From: Craterostigma plantagineum
Taxonomy: Eukaryota; Streptophyta; Magnoliopsida; Lamiales; Linderniaceae
Reading direction: 5' to 3'
DNA length: 64,000 nucleotides
Assembly (NCBI GenBank): GCA_027422505.1
Contig: JAPQWV010000001.1
Coordinates: 1,860,001 to 1,924,000, forward strand
A model generated the notes under the pieces. It was not told the DNA's origin. It ran no database searches and saw only the letters and a list, made by a program, of their open reading frames with translations. A program made the position numbers and the translations under genes. Of the stretch, positions 11,958 to 23,885 are shown piece by piece. Every line of letters begins with the position of its first letter. The stretch's first letter is position 1.

Positions 11958-14900
11958 TTACGCAGTTATGATCCCAGCAAGGACATCAGTTTTACCTCGG
12001 GCGTAAATGGTGTACACGAGCCTAATAGCATCGAGCCATCCATCGAGCAGTTCCCAAGACTCGGCGACCTACGTAGAAACGAGAAAACGACGATGTTTAT
12101 GTATATGTGATATTACAGCGCAAAAAGGAGGCAGAATTAACTGTAAGAAAGAACGAGCGAGCTTCTTACAAGATAAACAGGTCCATGGATTGTCTCGATG
12201 CAAAGGCCGGCGCCTGGTGGAAGTGTGAGGTCGGCGCAAGCTGAGACAGAAATAATATCCGAGACGCCGACTCTTATGGCAGCAGATTTACCCGAGGCTG
12301 TGTCTTGCGAAGTCGAGGAGAGGCTAGGCGATAGGTATCTTTGCTCGGGCTTGGTTATCTGCGTAACAAACTTAGCTTTTGTTTGGTTTATACCGAATAG
12401 GAAGAAAAACAAAACAAATGGGCATGACAGAAAATAGCAACAAAAAGAAAAATTTGTAGTAGTAATCTTTTTCAGTACTTCAGATGATAATGTATGCACT
12501 TTTACCTGTTGGAGTGCTTCGTGATTGAGTACGAACTGAGAATGCTTCCAATCGCTGTGAGGTGCAAGTGGTTTCCCCGCTGGCGGCGCGTTTAGATAGC
12601 CAAGTTTTAAATATGGAAGAGGAAGCTGGTGAACATGCAAGATAAATTGAGCTATTTGCATCGGGCCACAAAGATTAACAGTAACAGTCAGATTAGAGAG
12701 AATCAGCTACGAGGAAAAACCAGGAGAACTCACCATAGAGCGGACAAGCTTCAATGCACTAGTGTAAACCTGAGGAGCAAAGCGGCATTATAGAAGAAAG
12801 TGCAAAATGTTCAAGTAATATAGCTACTGCAAGAACAATATGCCTGTAGACGTATTTCTGTAGGATTTTTCAAAGTTTGTTTATCGGGACTTGGATGATA
12901 CCGACAGAAAAATGACGTCGTGTTTCAGCAAAAAAGTACTTACTGAATAATTGATCTTTAGAGCATGTGCAGCTGCAATATATATAGCAGATTGGCTGTA
13001 CAATTCATCAGGAGAGATATCCTTAGCAGTCGTTGGTCCTCCCATCCTTGATAAGTCTTCTGCTAACCCATACTGCAGGATAATGAGATTAATCATTTTC
13101 AGTTTCAATTTTTTTTTTCCAAACTAATAGTGAAGTGAACAAGTATTGAACTAACCAAAACTGTTCCCAGATTGTAAATTGCCCTATGGAAATCAAATTG
13201 CAATCTGATTGCGGCACGGAACTGTAGACGGAGCAATAAAAAGAAACAAGAGTGATTAGGTTGTCTCAAAGGCAAGAAAGAAAAAGGGCTATGTCAGTTT
13301 CGTCAAATGAAACACTTGCTTTGCTGATGGCTGTTTTCACTATTGTTTGCTTCTCACGAGCTGGAACAATTGCACTGAGCTCCTGGAAGATTGATTTTCA
13401 GAAGAAAATTGCAGGAAATGAGTAGTAGCATAGGAAACAAGAATGTGGAAAAACTGTCATCCACTAGTCTATCGTGAACAAATTGAGAGAAGACAAAATA
13501 TTAGAATACATAGTTAAATAACCTGCAGAGCGAGTCCCCAGTTGTTCAGTGCCTATAACATAGTGCATGATTAGAGAAGATGAGAATCAAAAGTCAGTAA
13601 TATCTGAGAACTGAAAGGAGGCGTCTACAAAATTGCAACCATTTACTAGCAGAAAACTGGTCAGCAGTTAATGTGTCACCCATCGCTTACTTTAGACCAA
13701 CAAATAAAAGGTACTACCTGCGGACTATTCCAATTAAGTTTGACTGCCTTCTCATAGTGTTTCGTTGCCTGAGCATTGAGAAACAAAACAGAATCACTGA
13801 AAGAATGATGAACTTCTGAACTTTAGAACACCACGCAGCAATGAAAGAATGATGAAGAAAGAACAAACCTGCTTCCAGAGTTCCTCAGCTTCTTTCGTTC
13901 GACCTCGCATTTTTGCTCGATCTGAGATTGCTATGGCCCAATTGTAGTAAGCCTGAAAGATTTTGTAAGTTAGCTACATCGCTAAACGCAAGTAACTCTA
14001 TCAGACAAACGATTAGCAAAATGCTATAGCAGTAGGCCAATTAAACAAGATGACAACGAAGCAGCAAAAGTCTAATGCCTTGATGTATTTGAGTGTTCAA
14101 GTAATCAACAGACACTACATATCACAGAAAGTTAGATGTAGAGCCAAACACGCACATCATTAAGCGTTGGGCAAAGACGGGTAGCCTCCTCATACTTTTT
14201 ACATGCCTCTTCAAGCAAATCATCCTTGGAAGGAGAACTAGAATCTGGACTCACATTATCTGCACTTTCCTGCATGACATTTCATGAGTTGTTAAGCTTC
14301 ATATCATCACCAGTATACATATCATGTTGATTAAGCAAGCATCCGACTAATCCAATCAAAAATCCAAGTCATCGAATAACTACTGAATGCAGGTGCACAA
14401 GACACATGATCTCTCATTCATGCTGAGAATAACAGATCGGTTCCACAAGTATACACTAGAATGAGGTTTAATCATATAAAATTCTACGATTCAAGTGGCA
14501 CGACTCAAACCTGCAGAACCAATGCCCAATTGTATAAGGCATCATAATCATCTGGATTCCTCTCTAGAGCGGTAGCATATCTGCAAGAAGCATCAACCTT
14601 AATGAACCTCGTTGAAAATTGTATTAAGTCTCAGAAATCACACAAATGTAACTGGACATCAGTATTGAAAAACTGATACATTGCTTTTCAACTTCGATAC
14701 AAAAAGCAGATACTGGAAATTTCACAACGTAATGTACTGAACAGAAGAAACTACCTCCGTGCAGCATATGTAAGAATCCTTTGACGGGATCTACCATCCT
14801 GATCAAGACCAGTGACACTATTAATCAACTCCATAGCAGCATTATTCTGCTCAATTTGCTGTTCTGATACTGGTTGGCTGGAAAAAAAACAAAAACAAAA

Positions 14901-15455
14901 GGATCGTCAGCACACATTCACATTACAGTAAACAAAAAAAAGGCCACACTCAAGTTACGACAAGACAAAGCAAAGCAACACTAATCAACCATACCCCCTC
15001 AGCATCTCTAGATCCACAGCTACGATTCAAGAAGCAATTCAATCAAATCAATACCCGCAAAACCCCACTAACCTATGAGGCGTATCAGTACCGTCCCTTC
15101 CATCATTCTCATTCGCATCTCCGTTCTTCAGCTCATTCAACAACTCCCTCATAGTAAACGTCCTGTTTCCCTCCTGTTTCTCAAGCTTCGATTCGCTCTC
15201 CGAACTAGCTTCTCCAGCTTCCTCCTCCGCATTAGGCGGCCGTGGCACGCCCTCTCCCTCATTAGATAATTCCACCTTTTCCTCCGTATCAGTAGATTGC
15301 ACCCCGGCCTCCTCGTGAGGATCAGGGACGGCGGCCGCAGGTTCAGGCTCGGGAGATCCGTTTTGAGGCTCGGATAGCTTGGAGTCAGGTTCGGATTCGC
15401 CTTCCGGCACGGGCGACCTGCTTTGAGGTTCGGATTTCTCGGAATCAGTAGACAT
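11958..15455 (-). CDS. TPR protein, HLB1-like
   Basis: Arabidopsis HLB1 is a plant-specific TPR protein at the trans-Golgi network/early endosome linked to actin; this gene resembles it in layout. Exon 1 (15455-15073) encodes a long acidic, Ser/Glu/Pro-rich start and then [13 protein letters not shown]. About a dozen short exons follow with helical repeat motifs: [60 protein letters not shown] and [20 protein letters not shown]. The 3' part ([17 protein letters not shown], then [20 protein letters not shown]) looks like a small beta domain, ending with [20 protein letters not shown] and a stop at 11958. Every exon read stays open with GT-AG borders, so it appears intact. TPR identity is sure; the HLB1 assignment is from memory of the family. 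Confidence 0.72.
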
Positions 15456-15902
15456 TTTCGGTTGTTTGATCCGATTTGTGATGTCAGGAGAGAGATCGAT
15501 CTAATTACTATCATCAGAAGCAACGCCGAGAAGACGACCTTTTAAGAATATAACTTTCAAGGCTATTTTAGTCATTACAGCAGCAGAGGTCAATGCAATG
15601 TCAAGTAATATTGAAGTGAAGCATCGAATAATTCAGTTTTTTTCCTCGGATTTTTCTGAATATATTGAGGCATAGTAATATAACTGATAAGTAGTAATCA
15701 ACTTGGTTTTCTTGGAGTACAACAACAAAGTTCAGAAGCAAGCAAGACGACGACAATAGCCACTTCGCTCGCCAAAAGCGCGGGCAACAAACACAGAAAA
15801 GCACCAACCAAAGTCTCTCACATTACACCTCAAATTTCCGAGGAGCAAATAACAAATCCTCTTTTGCAACAATAAATAACAATAAACACCAAACAAAAGA
15901 CA

Positions 15903-18656
15903 TCATATCTTGGCATGAAGGGTCACCACCAAGTCATGAGCATCATCCAAGAGCTTCCACACATCAAGATGACCAGCCATGGAATTACACTCCCTCATAA
16001 TCTCATCAACGCTGCTATACTTCTCAATAATCAGCTTCCTCTTCTGCAGAACGCAAGCAGCCACCGCAAACAGCAGCAAATCGTCCGTCGGCGGCGCCCT
16101 AAGCCTCAATCTCCCCCACGCCGACTTTGCTATGCCCGCCCGAATAGCAGCCTGGTCGGCCCACATAACCTCCCATAGGCAAAGCGTCTGCTCGAAAGTC
16201 AGCTCCCTACGAAAGAGAACGACCACCATTCTATACACAAAGAAACAGTCCTCGGCCTGAAGCTTCTCCAAGTGCCTGTATAGGTGGGAATCCTTGTTCT
16301 TTATGATCTTCGACACTATTCCCAGCTGCCGCCTTATCCCAACCTCGTCCAGGCGAAAGTTGTGCCTCGCCTTTCGCATGAAGCCCGCGAAGCACCAAAA
16401 GGCGACGTGGTCTTCTTCTATCACTGAGATGATGGGGGAGAGTAAGTCGCTCATGCCCTGGCAGTAGCCAATCTCTGGGTCGTACACAGCGTACGCCTCT
16501 AATATCGCCACTAAGCGGGCTGCATGGTGGACCCTACACGGCTCGAGGTGGTCGTAGTCCTTTAGCCCGACGGTTTCCGCCAGGTGGGCTGCCTTTGCTT
16601 CGGTGAATTGGGACTGAGAAGGGGAGTAGGTGAGCCACTCGGCATTGGCGCGGATGGCGTCCAGGCGAATGATGCGCTGCCACGTGGCGAAGTCTTCGGA
16701 GTTACAGCTGGCGGGTTTGGTTTCTGATGGCTCTTGTTCGTCGGTGATGGTGGAGCCTTCGGCAGGTTCGTATGAGTTGTTGTCGTTGTCTGTTTCTGCC
16801 TCTGAAGAGTTGAGGAGAGGTTTTGTGTCCTCGTAGTCTTGGGAGGAAGAAGAATTGGATGATTCGCTTTCTGCTTCGGAGGCTTCTTCTTCTTCTTCGT
16901 GGATGGGTAGGTCCTTAGGTGTTTCGAATGGGGATGTGTTGCTACCATTTTTATTTGGAGCTTCGCTCGATGAACCGGCGTGTTCCATGGAAATGGAGGG
17001 TCGGGAACTAGATACTTCTTCGATGCCTGGGGAATCTAGGACTACGCTGTCGTCGTTGCTGATGCTTTCAGACATCTTTAGTTTGGAATTCTGCTCACGG
17101 TGTTTCGATATTTGACGGCACTGTCTTCTTAGGTTTGTGTATTCTTTCCTGCAATGCAAATGAAGGTAGATGGGCATAAAGTTAGATTATGAAGATTATA
17201 GAAGCACTGTTTTTTGAGAATAAAAATTCTTGAAAGAAGGCTACTTCTTCTGAGATTTGATGGCGTCTCTCTCTTTTCTGGAGCTTTTGAGATCGTACCT
17301 GGCACGTTAAAGGAAAGCAGAACTGAGACACCAAAAAAATACAAAAGTAACTAAATCAATGCATGCGAAAGATCGATATGAGGAATACTTCAACACTTTA
17401 TCATTCTATAGGGACCCAAGGCAATACAACATTGACAGCGAGAAACATTCTCAGAGAAATAGAATGTGGGCGTCAGATGAGTGATGCTTGGGGTGCGGTG
17501 GTTACGTGTACCAATCTTTATTTCAGTGTTCAATGATCATGGCCAAATATCGTGACAACAGAAGAGAAAAGAACACATTGCATTTATGCAACTCTAAAAT
17601 GTAAAATCAATCAACACTTACATTCCAAGAAGGAAAGGCCAGACCTCTGCTCTTATACTTGGCTCAACGCCCTGCATTGAACGAAGAGACAATTTTTTGT
17701 TAAAACTGCACAACGGTAAATAACAGGTGTAAGAAAATTTCGACAGGCCGAATGACGACAAACATACCCCACTACGGATTTTCTTCAAAAACTTTACTCC
17801 TCCATCTGAAAGCCTCCCGTCCACATCGAACAAACTCCTCCACTGCTTGGCAAGGAGAGCATGTTTCCTTCTTCTCCTAGACCATGGAGATTTAAGGCTT
17901 CCCCTGCACAAAAAAGAATGCCATATAACCCTCAGACGAATAAAATAGCTTGTACAAATATCATAAAAAGATTACAATGTTTTTGACAAAAAATGTGAAA
18001 CCATAAATACCAAGCCTCAAAGTCAGAAACGATAATTTGGAGGTGAAAATATTGAAGCAAAAAAAAGACAAGAAAATCTGTTAACCACAGCAGTTAGCAC
18101 TCAACCACTTCCATCCAGAAAAAAAGACTAGAAATTATGGTTAATCCACAAACAAATTCCACAATAAGTAGCCTTCATCCATTTCCAACATCTTAAAATC
18201 CCAACTTAAGCCCATCCTAGTGCGCCAAGCAACACATTCTATACCAGTGAACTCAAAATCTTCGCAGGCAGTCACATCCGAAATCTGACAAAAAAAACCT
18301 AAACCGCACATTAGCAGATGAAAACAGAGACGAAATCCAGGAGCAAGATCTGAGGAATGACCATATGAAAAGCATTCCAAAACCCGGAAAAGGAAATGAA
18401 AAAAAGGAAAGAAGAAACGAGAAAGACTTTGAGAGGAAAAGGGAACTCACCGATCTGAGGAAACAGGTGAGGAAGATGAGGACGACGAAGAGGCAACGAC
18501 TAAGAAAACCGATCTCAAATGGACCCAAGATGACGAAGACGATGGAGATGAGGATAAATGAGACGATGAAGACGGCGGCGTGCTACTGCTATTACTACCC
18601 AGTGATGTCTGGCTTCGCTTCAGTGCTCTCATCAATGGCTGCTTTTGTACCATCAT
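15903..18656 (-). CDS. TBC-domain Rab GTPase-activating protein
   Basis: TBC proteins switch off Rab GTPases by supplying an arginine and a glutamine finger. Five exons: about 18656-18451 (MRALKRSQTS and a Ser-rich stretch), 17903-17768 (SPWSRRRRKHALLAKQWRSL), 17673-17622 (GVEPSIRAEVWPFLLGM), about 17298-17246 (YDLKSS) and 17150-15903. The large last exon carries an acidic/Ser-rich insert and then the catalytic half, with both fingers: IIRLDAIRAN (the I-x-x-D-x-x-R motif) and GYCQGMSDLL (YxQ). The interrupted TBC domain with a long acidic insert is typical of one plant subgroup. The frame is open to the stop at 15903. An in-frame Met lies further upstream at 18725, but that DNA belongs to a diverged direct repeat, so I prefer 18656 or 18632. 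Confidence 0.87.
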
Positions 18657-18707
18657 CGATCTATGTAAGATCCCGGCCGAATTAGATCGGTTTCCTACTT
18701 GAGCGTT

Positions 18708-19130
18708 TTGTCGAACAGTTGGCACGCGTGAGAATATAGATTATTTTTGTTGATAATTTCGAATATAAAGGAATAAGAACAGATAAGTCAAGGAAGAACT
18801 AAGAAGAAGAACAGAAGAACTAGAGAATCGAGAAGAAGAAGAAGAGCAGAGATCGATAGAGAGAGCTAGAGACGAGAGTTGATTGTAGAAGATAGTTAAT
18901 TCATTTTCTTACGGTACTTTTGTCGAACGGGTTGCGAGCGTGCTAATATGTGTTATATTTTGAAGGAATTAAGATAGAGGGGAATGAGAATAGAGAATAT
19001 TGAGAAGATTAAGGACATAGAAGAAGAGAAGAAGATCGAAGAAGCTCTGCAGAGATGAAGAAGAAGATTGAGATAGACGAAGACGATAGGAGATTAGAGA
19101 TAATTGTTTTTGCTTAATTCCCCATTCACG
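18708..19130. repeat. two diverged direct copies of a ~200-bp purine-rich unit
   Basis: A unit starting TTTTGTCGAACAGTTGGC at about 18708 recurs as TTTTGTCGAACGGGTTGC at about 18918. Both are followed by a G(T/C)GTG(A/C) motif, an AATAT block and long GAAGAA-rich stretches. The copies have diverged, but the order of blocks is the same. Together with the flank after 19100 this resembles the remains of a copia-type LTR; that origin is inference. Confidence 0.45.
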
Positions 19131-19357
19131 TCAATACAGCGTACTTATATGGAATATAAAATGCTAGATAAGTAAATGGCCCAATAACAATGCCTAAGCC
19201 CACTCCATCGCAGCCCAATTATCGTCGTAGCCCAATGGATCCTTACAATCTACTACTATATCTAAAATACCTACCTTTCTCCTACAAACCTAAGTGTAAA
19301 CCTAAATCCTTCGAATTCTCAGTCAATTTCCCAATAGATGGCGTAATCTAGGGCTTT

Positions 19358-19558
19358 TTACCTACGGGATGAGTACAGAAGCGTAGCAGCAACTGCGATT
19401 CCAGCCATGGCTGTGACGGCGATCGCAATTCCGACGTTGAAATTGGATGATAGCATTCCACCTCTTCCGCCGCCGGATCCACTCCCTCCGCCGGCCGCGG
19501 CCACGAGGAATGGGTACATCAGAGTCAGCAACAGTCTATAAATTACAGCTACGTTCAC
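19358..19558 (-). CDS. small membrane protein, unknown function
   Basis: A 66-residue ORF in two parts: an N-terminal hydrophobic stretch (RLLLTLMYPFLVAAA), a Gly/Ser linker, and a second segment NFNVGIAIAVTAMAGIAVAA ending LLYSSRR with a stop. I do not recognise the family. The second segment reads as a good transmembrane helix with a short basic tail. The first residues may be wrong: an AG just before ACTGTTGCTGACTC could be a splice acceptor, in which case translation might start at the later Met of MYPFL. The region between 19160 and 19360 on the 3' side could be its UTR. Coding status is likely but not proven. Confidence 0.42.
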   Translation of the reverse strand: MNVAVIYRLLLTLMYPFLVAAAGGGSGSGGGRGGMLSSNFNVGIAIAVTAMAGIAVAATLLYSSRR

Positions 19559-20523
19559 AAGAGTCGTCAGCCCGAATAACTTCCTCCCACCACCATCTAT
19601 ATGTGAAAAGGAAAACTCACTCTCATCTGCTTTCGTTTTTCTTTTTTTTTTTTTTTTGCTTTATTCAAAGGTAACTGTGGGAAACGAGAAAACAAATTAA
19701 TAACAATAACAAATATCAAATATTAATAAAGAAATGCGTGTGGCGTAAATAGATGAAATGAAATTAATGATGGTCATAAAGAACAATTATGATGTCTTCC
19801 TTGTGCGATAGAAAATAAATAAATCTTAAATAATTCTGTTAGTTACTGAAATTCTTTTTCAATTGTCTTGTGGTGTGGTTGAATACACGGAATCAGAAAG
19901 AAAAAAAAAACAATTATAATCACGATTACTTGAAAACCTTGAGCCCCATCCTTGAATTAATTATTACAAGGATCAATTGCCTCCCTTGTAAAGAAAGCAT
20001 ATTTGTTTACATACCAAATATAAACTTCGAAAAATTAATATATAGAAACTATATAACCTCAACTCAATCTCAAATGTTTCCAACAAAAGCTTCGACAGAA
20101 AACCGTGTGTTGCGTGAAATCCACGTGCCTTTGGTTTTTTAAATCACGCGACAAATTAGATGCAAGTCACATGAAGCTCGAGTTTCTTCTAATTAGGCCT
20201 TTAAATTGTATTAAATACACGTTATTTTTATTATACCATAAACCCCAATTGGGCCGGCCCAGTAGAAAGTTAATGCGTCGGCCCAATAACGAATTTTCTT
20301 CTCACGCGCGCTTTGCTTGGACCGTGCCGTAGGATTACTCATATGTAACTAATAATTGGCATCACTAAAATTTACTTTTGGTTGGAGTTTGCAGAAGCGG
20401 AAAAAAAAACTCTATAATAAAGAAAAGCTAATTCGACCACACACACTACACAACACAAACTAATTTCATAGTGATTATTACTCATCATCATATACTATAC
20501 TTATTAATATTCACTGTAAATTA
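19559..20523. other. intergenic, AT-rich
   Basis: This stretch holds a T-run near 19629-19648 and otherwise unremarkable AT-rich DNA between the small membrane protein and the 3' end of the HD-Zip gene. Short plus-strand ORFs at 19870 and 20105 show no recognisable similarity. Confidence 0.4.
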
Positions 20524-21244
20524 TTAAAATTCCCACCACTGCGAAGAAGAGCTTATACTATTATTACCAGTAACAGCGTTGTCCAAAAAGCTACAAGAAT
20601 CATCAAAGCTGCTTACCCCTCCAACCTCGGAGGAGCCCAACTGTTCATCATTCATAATCTGTCCCATCTTCAGTTCATCTTCCAAGTAATCATCTATGCA
20701 CACGTCGTCATCATCGACTTGCCTCTTCATAATCATACCGCCGTCGCCGCCGCCGTTCATCAGAGACGACGCCGACGTGGTGATGACGTAATCCTCCGCC
20801 TTGTCACGGTTCCTCCCTTCGGCCATCTTCCTCAGCCTCTCTACCTGCAAATAAATGGCGTATGTGCTTTAAAACATATATTTTTTCGAAGGCCCATCAA
20901 GACTGAAATAAGATATGATTTATTACTTGGCTGAGGAGGGTTTGATTCTCTTTCTTCAAGCTATCATACTGAGAAGCCAAGCGATCAAAATCAGACTTTA
21001 ATAAGCTGAACTCTCTCTCTAACTGCTTGGACTTAGATCTTGCCCTCTTATTCTGAAACCATATAGCGACTTGGCGAGGCTGAAGCCCTAATTTGCCAGC
21101 CAAGTGCTGCTTCATCCTTAGCTCAGGCCTGGCTTCAGTTTCGAAGGTTGTCTCAAGCGACTTTATCTGATCATCGCTGAATCTTCTTCTGTTGTTGTAG
21201 CCTCCTTTCAACGAGCTTGTCTTCTTAATTCCCGACATCATCAT
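20524..21244 (-). CDS. HD-Zip class I transcription factor (ATHB-7/12-like)
   Basis: HD-Zip I proteins bind pseudopalindromic CAATNATTG sites as dimers; the ATHB-7/12 branch is linked to drought and ABA responses. Two exons, 21244-20927 and 20844-20524, give 212 residues. The homeodomain begins near residue 19 ([20 protein letters not shown]), includes the recognition helix [15 protein letters not shown], and runs directly into the leucine zipper ([20 protein letters not shown], continuing over the intron). The C-terminus is acidic and ends SSSSQWWEF. One oddity: the position after KRAR that is nearly always Trp in HD-Zip proteins is Ser (codon TCT). The short N-terminus and intron in the zipper fit class I. 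The clade assignment is moderately sure. Confidence 0.87.
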
Positions 21245-21310
21245 ATATACTAATTAGACATGTAATGAACTTACTTAACTTACAGTCAGTCCTTTTGTTC
21301 TCTTTGTATG

Positions 21311-21358
21311 TTTAGTGTGTGAGTGTGTGTTTCTTGGTGTGTGTGTGTGTGTGTGAGT
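21311..21358. repeat. (GT)n microsatellite upstream of the HD-Zip gene
   Basis: An imperfect GT-rich run with an uninterrupted (GT) tract near 21339-21354 lies about 70-110 bases upstream of the HD-Zip start codon, so it may be in its 5' UTR or core promoter. Confidence 0.7.
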
Positions 21359-23885
21359 AAAGGTTTTAAGAAAGGAATATAATAAATCGTTTGGTAATGG
21401 TATGGTGTATGTGTATGAATGTGATCGATAATACGTACAAAAGGTGGGCCTTGGTTAATTATAACATAAGGTACCAGGTGTCAAGTTTTTGTAGATATAA
21501 AGACCAAATTTATATTAAATAATGCTATCTATTATTGTTGTACGATCTTTAAGGACCACAAGGCGATCCTAACCTTCTTGGCTGTTTAGGGCATGCAATA
21601 ATAAATTGATGTTATCTTGTAATTACTGCAACTAAAAATTAAATATGTACTCCCTTACTCTCTTCCTTTTGCAATTTAGTTTCATAAACTTGAGTAAGTA
21701 TTTCTCTTCTGCAATAAACCGATATACTTTGAGATATTACACAAGGGGTAGGTCGACGACAGCTTTGTTCAAAGCCATTTGCTAAGAGACAAATAGACTT
21801 ATGCTTCGCTGTCATGTTAGATATTGGGGATTGTCGATCGATTTCATTTCATGGGCTGTATATCTATAGTTACGTGCAATGGGATCATTTTTGTGTCCTT
21901 TGTTGCCACATGGCCGTTTCTATATTTGATTTTGTTTATTTCAATGAGGGATTTTCTTCTTTTTTTTTTTCGGTTTGTATTTTTTTAAAATGAAATTATA
22001 TAGGTAGTCTAGAGTTTCATGGAAAGCCGATCCCCATACTATTATATAATTGATTTGGGATGTATGCCACAACTTGGTGTGTAACTTATTGCAATTTTGT
22101 CCCTTATTTGTAATTTAATTATAGTATTTTCATATTACTCCTAATTTTTATTTATTGTACTTATGCCTCTACAACTAAGTTTCTTTTTATATATTCAAAA
22201 ATGATATTTTATCTTAAACCCTAAAATTATAATGTCAAATTTAAAATAATTTCAATATAATTATATTTAAGCTCGGGTATGCAAAAAGTAGTAGTGTTAG
22301 ATAACGAGACAAGATAATGTAGCCATGATGTCGTGGTTTGTGAAAGCGAAATCGTGGGGTCAAAGCTAGAGAGGAAAGTTTAGAGGTTATTACACAAAAT
22401 TCTTCCGATAAGTGGAAAATTTTGATGATGATGATGATGGTGATGTGATGTTCGCACAGTAAAGGGGTGGGTTAAAAGTTCTAGTATTTGCCTTGATTAA
22501 AAACTATGTTATGAATAAATAACCTTACTTATTACTACGTATTTTTTGTGAGAAAGAAATATAGAAGTAATTCACTCCTTGAAAAGACTCAAATTGGGTC
22601 AGCTATTGCATAGGGTGTTTTGGGGAAAACTAATAATATGGATTCTATTTGGGCCGTCGTAGTTGGGCTGAATTGTTTGGGTATGATTTTTAATTCAACA
22701 TGTCTATGTAGTACACAAATATATATACATATCCTTCAAATTTTCAAAGTGTTTGAAGTTGAATATGCTTTGTGAGAGAAAAGCTTGTGCAGATGGATTC
22801 TACGAAAGAATTATGTTCTTTTATATACAGAGAGCCTCGGTCGATGGCTTTTCTTAATTCTTGGTATTTTGTAAAGGGGAATTTTTTTTATTGCAGAGCA
22901 AGTAGTAATATAAAACAAGGTTTTTTTTTTAAAATACGTATATATATCATATTCCTCAACGAAGAGCGTGAGCACGCGTAGTTCCAATCAAACATCACTC
23001 AGTGTTAAGTGCAACGATGTTCTAACATGTACAAAAGTGCCCAAAAATCAAGGTTATGTTTTTATGCCTATTTGTTTGTAAGTTTCTAACACGAAGTGCC
23101 TAAGTGACATGTTGTGATTCTTGCTTTTGTGGTTTGTGTATTTGTCTGCAAGAATATTCCTCTCCTCATGAATGATGACACAATGATAATAACCAATTTA
23201 TAAAAAATAACTGTTATTATTAAGAAATTGTAAGTCCTCGTAGCATCGGATTATGAGAAGCCTTCCCCTTCCCCACGAAAAGGCATTTCAGCTTTTTCCA
23301 CATTTTTCAACTACTCCCACACAACTTTAACATACTTTTAATTTTTCTAACATCATAATTTTCAATTAATTATAGACAAAACGATATGGTTTCTCTATCC
23401 AACCAATAAGCACTAAGAAATCCATACAACGCTATTCGATTTGATTATCAAAGCAATGGTTCTGAATATCTAATCTTGGATATTAACTAGTATTAAGGAC
23501 TACATTGCGCATGTTGAATTTTAATTTTAAATACCAACTAAAAGATCTAATGCTATGAAAATAATACAGTCAATCATTCATGCAATCAGTTATAGGCTCA
23601 ATTATATGCGTAAATTGTGCGCAGCAAGACAACACTTATACGGAAATTTTGATTATTTGGTGAATTATAGTTGTCGCAAACTTGGTCAGATATATTAGTT
23701 ACAACGATGAAGAAAAGAAGGAAATTCAGCATTGAAAAGATGGTAAGATTATGAACGTGGATCAAAATTCAAGGTCAATTAATTTTTGGGATTTTGGACC
23801 AAAAAAACAGGTCAAAAAGTCGCGAAAAAAAAGGTGACTGAACCTTCCCATTTCCATGTAGGCGATCGCTAGCTTTTGATGGTAA
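21359..23885. other. gene-poor AT-rich region, HD-Zip promoter side
   Basis: I see no gene here. The part nearest the HD-Zip gene is presumably its promoter. A short GAT-repeat run occurs near 22424-22445 and a T-run near 21958-21972. ORFs such as 22772-22981 have no recognisable similarity. Confidence 0.4.

Noticed and set aside
15075..15523. Overlapping ORFs opposite and beside the TPR gene's first exon
   Set aside because: They are shadows of a compositionally biased acidic exon; the reading starting at 15455 continues into recognisable TPR exons.
16562..16948. 128-codon Lys/Thr/Pro-rich minus-strand ORF
   Set aside because: Out-of-frame translation of the acidic insert of the TBC gene.
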